From NCBI RefSeq assembly GCF_047303175.1, contig NZ_CP138945.1: DNA of 64,000 bases, one strand, 5' to 3'. A model generated the notes under the pieces. It saw only the letters and a program-made list of their open reading frames with translations. It had not been told where the DNA came from and searched no databases. Source of the stretch: Prochlorococcus_E sp000760215 (lineage in GTDB: Bacteria; Cyanobacteriota; Cyanobacteriia; PCC-6307; Cyanobiaceae). Below, in pieces: positions 57,660-64,000 of the stretch; the stretch's first letter is position 1, and every line of letters begins with the position of its first letter. A program made the translations under genes and the position numbers.

Positions 57660-60386
57660 TTATTGTTCAGGAGAAAATTCTAATGATTTTGGGCTTTCCT
57701 TAGAAGCTCTAACGCGTATTGCTTTAGTCCCAAGGAACTCGTTCTCTAATATTTTTGTTGCTAGAGGGTTCTCTATGCGACGTCTGATGATTCGTCTTAG
57801 TGGTCTTGCACCATATTCAGGTTCATATGCTTCAAGAGCAAGAGTTTCAATTGTAGTAGTGTCTATACGAAGTTCTAAACCTTGTTCGGCTAATAATTTT
57901 GAGAGATCGGCTAATTGAAGCTGGATTATTTGTTTGAGATCATTTTTTGAAAGTGGCTGGAAACGGATCACTTCATCAATTCGATTTAAAAATTCAGGTC
58001 GAAAATTCTTACCAAGCTCAATATCAATACTATCTGTGAGTTTTGCTTCTAATTCTTTCTTATCAAAATCATTAGTTTGAAATAATTTTGCATTTTTTAA
58101 AATTTCTCTGCTTGCTAGATTACTTGTCATGACTAGTACTGTATGCCTGAAATCAATTGTTCTACCTTGAGAGTCTGTTAAACGGCCATCATCTAACACT
58201 TGTAAAAGGATATTGAATACTTCTGGGTGAGCTTTTTCTACTTCATCTAATAAAAGAACTGAATAAGGGCGTCTTCTAATTGCTTCTGTCAGTTGCCCCC
58301 CCTGTTCATATCCCACATATCCAGGAGGAGCGCCAATTAATCGTGCTACTGCATTGCGCTCCATGAATTCACTCATGTCTAGTCTTACTAGTGCTTCTGA
58401 CTCATCAAACAAAGAAGCGGCAAGAGTTTTGGCAAGTTCTGTTTTACCTACTCCTGTTGGTCCTAGAAAAAGAAAAGATCCAATAGGTCTTCGACTATCC
58501 TTCATGCCAGCACGTGCTCTTTTTATTGCTGCAGCAACTGCTTTAACAGCTTGTGTTTGACCAATGACTTTTTCTGATAAATCATTTTCTAGTTCTAATA
58601 ACTTTTGCCTTTCATCAGCAAGGACTTTATTGACTGGTATCCCTGTCCAACGAGCCACTATATCTGCAATATCGTCGGACTCGACTTCATTTTTTATAAG
58701 TGCTTTTCCCTGAATTTTTAACTCTTTTAAAGTTTTCTCGATATCAATAAACTTTCTTTGTAAGAAATGAAGATCATTGAATTGAAGTTTTGCAGCTTCT
58801 TCTAAATCACCATTTTCCTCAGCCTCAGTAATTAAAAAATTAATATCTTTTTCTTCTTTAGAGAGATCATTTAATTCATCTATAATTTCTTTTTGATGAT
58901 TCCATTCCTCAATTAGTTCACTTAGCTTTCTCTCTAGAAAGTACTTTTGAGATCTAATTTCTTCAGTTTTATCTTCAGACTTTACAGGATTATTTTCACC
59001 CAAGTCTATTTGAATTTTTTCAAGATTTGATTCAGCTTCTTCAATTGCTTTAGGTTTAGATGTTAGTTCCATTCTTATTTGAGCAGCAGCTTCATCAATA
59101 AGATCGATTGCTTTATCTGGCAAACAGCGATCACTGATATATCTATCAGCTAAACAATTTGCTGTTATTAAAGCCTCATCGGAAATTTTTACTTTGTGGT
59201 GATTTTCATATCGCTCTTTAACACCTCTTAAAATTTCAATGCTTAAGTCTATAGAAGGCTCTTTAATATTAACCTTTTGGAATCTTCTGTTAAGAGCTTG
59301 ATCCTTCTCAATGGTTTGACGATAGTTCTCTGGTGTAGTTGTACCAATGCATCTAATCTCTCCATTAGCAAGAACAGGTTTTAATAAGTTTCCTGCATCT
59401 GTAGTTGATCTCTCGTTGCTAAGAATTGTATGTATTTCATCGATAAATAAAACAACACCTGTATTAGTATTACTTGCTTCTTTTAATACAGCCCTTAATC
59501 TTTCTTCAAATTGCCCTCTAAATTTCGTTCCTGCTATTAAAGCTCCTATATCAAGTGAAATTAGCTTTAAACCCTTCATTGAATCTGGAACTTCTCCTTT
59601 AATTATTTTTTGTGCTAATAACTGAGCCATTGCTGTTTTCCCAACTCCAGGAGATCCAATGAGCACAGGATTATTTTTACTTCTTCGAGATAATACTTTC
59701 ATTGTTAGATGTAATTCATCATCCCTCCCAATGACAGGATCGAAGTCACCAGAATTGGCTGCCAAGGTAAGATCTTTACCATAGATTTCTAAGGCATTAG
59801 GTTCTTTTTCAATAATTAAAGCCTTTTCAGAATTATTTATCTTAGGTTCAATAAAGTTACTTTTATCATTATTTGATAATCCATCTTTATTAGTAGAATT
59901 TACAGTTTTATAGTTAGATTTATTAATTATATTGTCTTTGGTTAATTTAGGTAACCGCCTTAGTTCTCCCTCTAATATTTCGCTTGTTAATCCAAACTCT
60001 TTGAAAAGTTCATTACCAATTCTATTGTCTCTACCTAGTGCAATAAGTAAGTGGGATATTTCTATATAATTTGACCCCCATCTTTTACGGAAACTATTTG
60101 CAGTATCTAGTAGTATTTCAAGATCCTCACCTATAAACAATTGATCTGAATCTGTTGTTTCTATTCCTGCAAGAAACCCTTCCAGTTTATCTAGGAGATC
60201 AGAGTCATTGATAGGTATTGCTTGAATAATATTTCTGTACTTTTCTTCACTAAAAAGTATTTGAAGAATGTGTTCTATATCTAAATACTCATGTCTCCAT
60301 CGACGAGCTTCTATTTCACTTGCAAGTAATAGATTCCATGCGTCTTCACTAAAATGATCAGGATTTGATGTAAGACTTTGTTGCAT
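57660..60386 (-). CDS. ClpB-type AAA+ disaggregase, probably ClpB2
   Basis: A 908-residue chaperone that pulls apart protein aggregates. It has an N-domain of about 140 residues, a polar linker (about 145-205) that is longer than usual, then NBD1 with GSPGVGKTAMAQLL and VLFIDEIHTIL. The coiled-coil middle domain (about 430-560) is rich in Glu and Lys. NBD2 has GPTGVGKTELAKTL, LLLDEVEKAHPEVFN and sensor YEPEYGARPLRRIIRRRIENPLA. The full middle domain favours ClpB over ClpC. Cyanobacteria have ClpB1 (heat-induced) and ClpB2 (essential). The divergent N-domain and linker suggest ClpB2, but this is inference. It follows gloA on the same strand. Confidence 0.88.
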   Translation of the reverse strand: MQQSLTSNPDHFSEDAWNLLLASEIEARRWRHEYLDIEHILQILFSEEKYRNIIQAIPINDSDLLDKLEGFLAGIETTDSDQLFIGEDLEILLDTANSFRKRWGSNYIEISHLLIALGRDNRIGNELFKEFGLTSEILEGELRRLPKLTKDNIINKSNYKTVNSTNKDGLSNNDKSNFIEPKINNSEKALIIEKEPNALEIYGKDLTLAANSGDFDPVIGRDDELHLTMKVLSRRSKNNPVLIGSPGVGKTAMAQLLAQKIIKGEVPDSMKGLKLISLDIGALIAGTKFRGQFEERLRAVLKEASNTNTGVVLFIDEIHTILSNERSTTDAGNLLKPVLANGEIRCIGTTTPENYRQTIEKDQALNRRFQKVNIKEPSIDLSIEILRGVKERYENHHKVKISDEALITANCLADRYISDRCLPDKAIDLIDEAAAQIRMELTSKPKAIEEAESNLEKIQIDLGENNPVKSEDKTEEIRSQKYFLERKLSELIEEWNHQKEIIDELNDLSKEEKDINFLITEAEENGDLEEAAKLQFNDLHFLQRKFIDIEKTLKELKIQGKALIKNEVESDDIADIVARWTGIPVNKVLADERQKLLELENDLSEKVIGQTQAVKAVAAAIKRARAGMKDSRRPIGSFLFLGPTGVGKTELAKTLAASLFDESEALVRLDMSEFMERNAVARLIGAPPGYVGYEQGGQLTEAIRRRPYSVLLLDEVEKAHPEVFNILLQVLDDGRLTDSQGRTIDFRHTVLVMTSNLASREILKNAKLFQTNDFDKKELEAKLTDSIDIELGKNFRPEFLNRIDEVIRFQPLSKNDLKQIIQLQLADLSKLLAEQGLELRIDTTTIETLALEAYEPEYGARPLRRIIRRRIENPLATKILENEFLGTKAIRVRASKESPKSLEFSPEQ

Positions 60387-60422
60387 TGATTTAGATCTGA
60401 TTGTCTGAATAAAGATTTTGAA

Positions 60423-60824
60423 TCAGTTTTGGAGATCCCTTGAGGAGATATTAATTAATTCAATTTTGTAGCCATCTGGGTCTTCGATGAAAGCAATAAT
60501 TGTTTTCCCATGTTTCATGGGACCAGGTTGACGAATAACTGTCCCACCATTCTTTTCAATAAATGTGCAAGTTTCATAAATATTTTCAACACCTAAAGCG
60601 ATATGACCAAAACCATTACCTAATTGATAACTCGAAGTATCCCAATTGTGAGTAAGCTCAAGCACGGTTGAATTGCTTTCAGCGCCATAGCCAAGAAATG
60701 CCAGAGTAAATCGTCCATTGGGGTAATCTTTTTGTCTTAAAAGCTTCATGCCTAATGTTTTGGTGTAAAACCGAATGGATTTTTCCAGATCCCCGACACG
60801 AAGCATGGTATGAAGTATTTGCAT
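60423..60824 (-). CDS. gloA: Lactoylglutathione lyase (glyoxalase I)
   Basis: A 133-residue metalloenzyme that turns the methylglyoxal-glutathione hemithioacetal into lactoylglutathione. ILHTMLRVGDLEKSIRFYTKTLGMKLLR (about residues 3-30, metal His at 5), VLELTHNWD (metal Glu), GFGHIALGVENIYETC (His about 75) and FIEDPDGYKIELI (Glu about 123) supply the four ligands. It relies on glutathione, for which gshB is present in this window. It is divergent from eno and upstream of clpB by 36 bases. Confidence 0.95.
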   Translation of the reverse strand: MQILHTMLRVGDLEKSIRFYTKTLGMKLLRQKDYPNGRFTLAFLGYGAESNSTVLELTHNWDTSSYQLGNGFGHIALGVENIYETCTFIEKNGGTVIRQPGPMKHGKTIIAFIEDPDGYKIELINISSRDLQN

Positions 60825-60969
60825 GTTTAAGCAACTCTTTCTCTTAAGTTATCTCTATTTTGCTTGGTATTTACAGTTTTAAGAAAGCTGTCAAATCCCA
60901 GAACCCTAAAATAATGGAAGTCAAAGGCCCTTGAAAATCATAAGATCTAGTAAAGCCTAATTTTCTAAC

Positions 60970-62268
60970 GTGATTGATTCTTTGGATTTAGTGATTGATA
61001 CCATCTTTGCAAGAGAAGTACTTGATTCGAGGGGTAACCCCACAGTTGAGGCTGAAGTTTTACTTGAGGGGGGCGCTAAAGGTAGAGCGATTGTTCCAAG
61101 TGGAGCGAGTACAGGTGCTTATGAAGCTCATGAATTACGAGATGGTGGTGATCGATATATGGGGAAGGGTGTAAGGAAAGTTGTTGAAAACATTGAGGAA
61201 CGTATAGCTCCATCTCTTTGTGGTTTGCCTGCTTCTGATCAAGTAACTATCGATAACATAATGAAAGAACTGGATGGCACTGAAAATAAATCCAATCTTG
61301 GAGCAAATGCCATCCTGGCCGTAAGTATTGCAGCCGCTAGATCTGCTTCTAATGCGTTGGGAATGCCGCTTTATCGCTATTTGGGGAACCCAATGTCTTC
61401 CTTATTGCCAGTTCCATTAATGAATGTGATTAATGGCGGTGCACATGCTGCAAATAATCTTGATTTTCAGGAGTTTATGTTGGTCCCTCATGGGGCTAAT
61501 AATTTTCGGGAAGCTCTGCGTATGGGCGCAGAAGTTTTTCATTCATTGAAAAACTTACTTTCAGAAAAGGGTTTATCTACTGCTGTGGGAGATGAAGGTG
61601 GATTTGCTCCTAATCTCACAAGCAATAAAGCAGCTGGGGATTTGCTTATTCAAGCAATAGATACAGCTGGTTTTCTGCCAGGCGAACAAATTTCATTGGC
61701 TTTAGATGTAGCAAGTACTGAATTTTTTCAAGATGGATCTTATTGCTTTGGAACTCATAAGCTTTCTAGTCGGCAAATGATAGATGAATTGAAATCATTA
61801 GTGAATTCTTACCCAATTATCTCAATAGAAGATGGTTTAGCTGAAGATGATTGGGAAGGTTGGCAATTGTTAACTAAGGAATTAGGAAAAAATGTACAGT
61901 TAGTTGGTGATGATTTGTTTGTAACTAATTCAAGGCGATTACAAAAAGGAATTGATCAGAATATAGCCAACTCTATTTTGATTAAAGTGAATCAAATTGG
62001 TTCTTTGACAGAAACTCTAGAAGCCATAGAACTCGCAACAAGGTCAGGCTATACAAGTGTTATTAGTCATAGGAGCGGAGAAACTGAAGATACTACAATT
62101 GCTGATCTTGCAGTTGGAACAAGGGCTGGACAAATAAAAACAGGCTCTTTAAGCAGGAGTGAAAGGATAGCTAAATATAATCAATTACTTCGCATTGAAG
62201 ATGAATTGGGTGCACAAGCTGTTTATGCAGGTGCTATAGGATTAGGCCCTAGAGGCTCATTTTCTTAA
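60970..62268 (+). CDS. eno: Enolase
   Basis: A 432-residue glycolytic enzyme that interconverts 2-phosphoglycerate and phosphoenolpyruvate. AREVLDSRGNPTVEAEVLL (about residues 14-32), GASTGAYEAHELRDGG, NGGAHAANNLDFQEFMLVP, the catalytic Glu of GDEGGFAPN (about 207), the metal ligands in ALDVASTEF, SIEDGLAEDDWEGW and LVGDDLFVTN, the Lys of ILIKVNQIGS and SHRSGETEDTTIADLAVGT (about 373-391) are all there. The start is GTG at 60970. It is divergent from gloA (145-bp gap) and convergent with the kinase gene, 31 bases apart. Confidence 0.98.
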   Translation: MIDSLDLVIDTIFAREVLDSRGNPTVEAEVLLEGGAKGRAIVPSGASTGAYEAHELRDGGDRYMGKGVRKVVENIEERIAPSLCGLPASDQVTIDNIMKELDGTENKSNLGANAILAVSIAAARSASNALGMPLYRYLGNPMSSLLPVPLMNVINGGAHAANNLDFQEFMLVPHGANNFREALRMGAEVFHSLKNLLSEKGLSTAVGDEGGFAPNLTSNKAAGDLLIQAIDTAGFLPGEQISLALDVASTEFFQDGSYCFGTHKLSSRQMIDELKSLVNSYPIISIEDGLAEDDWEGWQLLTKELGKNVQLVGDDLFVTNSRRLQKGIDQNIANSILIKVNQIGSLTETLEAIELATRSGYTSVISHRSGETEDTTIADLAVGTRAGQIKTGSLSRSERIAKYNQLLRIEDELGAQAVYAGAIGLGPRGSFS

Positions 62269-62299
62269 TGATTTAAATTTGAAAATTCATTATTTTGAA

Positions 62300-63994
62300 T
62301 TAAGTTAGCCTTTCTTTTTTATTTTCCTGAAGCCTTTCAATATTCTCATCTCTTCTTATTCTCATTTGTAGCCTTAACCATTTCAAAGTAATTGGTAAAG
62401 CTATAGCTATAGGGAATAACGCGAAGATATTTTTACCGTTGGACCCTAAAAGTGCAGCAGATATACCAAGACAACCTAATAGTATTGATTGTCCCATTGA
62501 TTGTTGAGCAATAATCATTCGCCTAAGCTGTCTATCCGATTCACCTAGCCTTATTTGTAGTTGGAGGTCACCTTGCTCTAGTCTTTCGAGATTTTCATCT
62601 AGCCGTTTAGGTAGGCCTACTGCTTTGCTACCTATCTCTCCAAACTGTCTACCTATTTCATTTATTAAATCATTAGAGTTGGAATTGTTTGAAGTCATTA
62701 GAGGAATTAGGTATGGCTTTGTTATTGCTATTAGATTAAAGCTTGGATCGAGACTTCTTCCTACTCCTTCAAAAGTAGACAGAGCTCTCATGACAAAAAT
62801 TAACTCAACAGGCAATCTAAATGGCTGTCCATAAACTAATTCATAAAGGTCTACAGATAGTTTTTCAATTGTCTTTGAGTCGAATGGTGGAGTAAGCCTT
62901 TCTTTTAACATTATTCGAATCAACCGTCTAACAGGACCTAAATCGATTCCTTTGGCGAGCAAGCCAGCATCTTGCAATTCTTTGACAAGCTGAGGTGCAT
63001 CTTGAAGCGCTGCAGCTCTTACCATGCTTCCAATCCTATTTGTTAGCCTAGTTGAAAGCATTCCCATCATCCCAAAGTCATAGAAGATGAGAGAACCATC
63101 TGATGCGACTGCAAGATTCCCAGGATGAGGATCTGCATGGAAAAAACCGAATTGAATAAGTTGCTTTAAGTAACTAGATGCACCTAGCTCGGCGATCTTT
63201 GAAGGGTCGATATTGTTATTTCTTAGTTCTGACTGATCATTTATTTTGATCCCTGGAAGATAATCCAAGCAAAGAACTTTTTTTGTACTTAGTTCCCATA
63301 CAACGCCTGGAACCTTGATTTTCGGCTCATCTAAGAATTGTTGACGGAACCTTGCTGCATATTGAGCCTCTATTTTGAAATCAAGTTCTTTTAATAAAAC
63401 CTTTTTACATTCTTTTGCCATGGCAACCCAATCTCTTCCTTTGCTAAAAGATTTATTTTTTTGCAAGAAACCTGCTACTTGTTGCATTATTTCGAGATCA
63501 AGTTTGAATAAGCCTTCTAATCCAGGTCTCTGTACTTTGAAAATTACTTTGCGCCCACTGCTTAGGCATGCTTTATGAACTTGCGCTATTGAAGCTGCTG
63601 CAAGTGGCTTCTTATCAATATCAATGATCTCCTTGCAACGATCGCCAAGTTCTTTTTCTATGATTTCTTGTGTTTTTTCAAAACCAAAAGGTGGAACTCG
63701 ATCTTGTAAATCTGCCAGCTCTATAATCCAGTTTCTTGGTAATACATCAGGTCTTGCTGAAATTAATTGCCCAAGCTTTATAAATGCAGAGCCTAGATTA
63801 ATTAATTTTCTTGTTAACCACTTGGCTCTAACTTTTTGTCTACCTTGTTCATTCTTTGACGAGAAACCATTTATATAAGACCATCTTTGTGAGTCTAACC
63901 ATAGATAGAATAATAATGTAAATACAGATATCCAAATTGTGATTGCACGGAAATATCTTCGTGAAAATTTCAGTAATAAGCCTTGAATTATCAA
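62300..63994 (-). CDS. ABC1/UbiB-family atypical protein kinase (start may lie beyond the window)
   Basis: A 564-residue or longer UbiB/ADCK-like protein, a family tied to quinone or prenyl-lipid metabolism in plastids and cyanobacteria. It has the KxGQ motif in FIKLGQLISARPDVLP (about residues 72-87), the Ala-rich loop AAASIAQVHKA, the catalytic loop FFHADPHPGNLAV (about 283-295) and DFG in IFYDFGMMG. Two hydrophobic helices near 500-545 anchor the C-terminus. The first in-frame start seen is TTG at 63994, and the frame is still open at the window edge, so the true N-terminus may be longer. It is convergent with eno. Confidence 0.9.
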   Translation of the reverse strand: MIIQGLLLKFSRRYFRAITIWISVFTLLFYLWLDSQRWSYINGFSSKNEQGRQKVRAKWLTRKLINLGSAFIKLGQLISARPDVLPRNWIIELADLQDRVPPFGFEKTQEIIEKELGDRCKEIIDIDKKPLAAASIAQVHKACLSSGRKVIFKVQRPGLEGLFKLDLEIMQQVAGFLQKNKSFSKGRDWVAMAKECKKVLLKELDFKIEAQYAARFRQQFLDEPKIKVPGVVWELSTKKVLCLDYLPGIKINDQSELRNNNIDPSKIAELGASSYLKQLIQFGFFHADPHPGNLAVASDGSLIFYDFGMMGMLSTRLTNRIGSMVRAAALQDAPQLVKELQDAGLLAKGIDLGPVRRLIRIMLKERLTPPFDSKTIEKLSVDLYELVYGQPFRLPVELIFVMRALSTFEGVGRSLDPSFNLIAITKPYLIPLMTSNNSNSNDLINEIGRQFGEIGSKAVGLPKRLDENLERLEQGDLQLQIRLGESDRQLRRMIIAQQSMGQSILLGCLGISAALLGSNGKNIFALFPIAIALPITLKWLRLQMRIRRDENIERLQENKKERLT

Positions 63995-64000
63995 TTTAAT

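Noticed and set aside
1..64000. tRNA, rRNA, CRISPR array, insertion sequence, prophage or defence island
   Set aside because: The gaps were read on both strands for tRNA-like arms, repeats with regular spacers and transposase, integrase or restriction genes. None was seen, and all large genes belong to core families.

Overview
The window is one continuous stretch of core genome from an AT-rich, tightly packed marine picocyanobacterium. A Prochlorococcus of the low-light type (SS120/MIT9211-like) is the best fit. This rests on the cyanobacterial NDH-1 genes (ndhF, ndhD, ndhA-I-G-E, ndhH), the phylloquinone pathway, chlM, an RbcR-type LysR regulator, the PedR-like and Rre1/Ycf29-like LuxR-type regulators, and the very short or overlapping gene borders. 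The species assignment is inferred from protein resemblance and was not computed.

Layout. 1-5.4 kb: rbcR (cut by the window edge), a NnrU/Z-ISO family membrane protein, then ndhF and ndhD. 5.6-9.7 kb: scpA, a sugar-phosphate nucleotidyltransferase, metF, a PedR-like regulator, a small conserved-looking protein and a CYTH-domain protein. 9.7-14.7 kb (minus strand): gltA, then the block ndhA-ndhI-ndhG-ndhE-nadK-CYTH. 14.8-25.8 kb: a DUF3352 protein, rhodanese, trpB, a SUI1/YciH protein, cysC, purE, nagA, chlM, an Rre1-like response regulator, a cysteine desulfurase, rsmH and ndhH. 25.8-31 kb: the phylloquinone genes, namely the DHNA-CoA thioesterase, menE, menC and menA, with menF divergent. 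31-41.7 kb: gshB, a glutaredoxin, prfB with a programmed +1 frameshift, a small membrane protein, ybeY, dgkA, trpG/pabA, a degenerate MBL-fold protein, hisC, argS, nadC, mnmE and a DUF2062 protein. 42-54 kb: rsh, a double-ATPase ABC protein, rluD, rbgA, pgk, a secreted hypothetical, murG, a cobC/hisC-like aminotransferase, pyrD and rnhA. 54-64 kb: the secE-nusG-rplK-rplA-[L10 leader]-rplJ-rplL block with a clear terminator, a clpB, gloA, eno and an ABC1 (UbiB-like) kinase.

Functionally the region joins NDH-1 electron transport, photosystem I quinone synthesis, redox- and light-linked regulation, translation and central carbon metabolism. I saw no tRNA or rRNA gene, CRISPR array, insertion sequence, prophage, integrase, or toxin-antitoxin or defence cluster. 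I did not find a new multi-gene system.

The signals beyond ordinary annotation are mostly small. They are a 14-bp perfect stem-loop at the ndhG/ndhE junction, a 12-bp stem-loop after ndhD, paired palindromes in the 68-bp gap between the DUF3352 and rhodanese genes, and a palindrome in the rbcR/nnrU gap. Others are the RF2 frameshift site, the ribosomal L10 leader, an exported MBL-fold protein without its metal motif, and a short ORF that runs into the pgk start.
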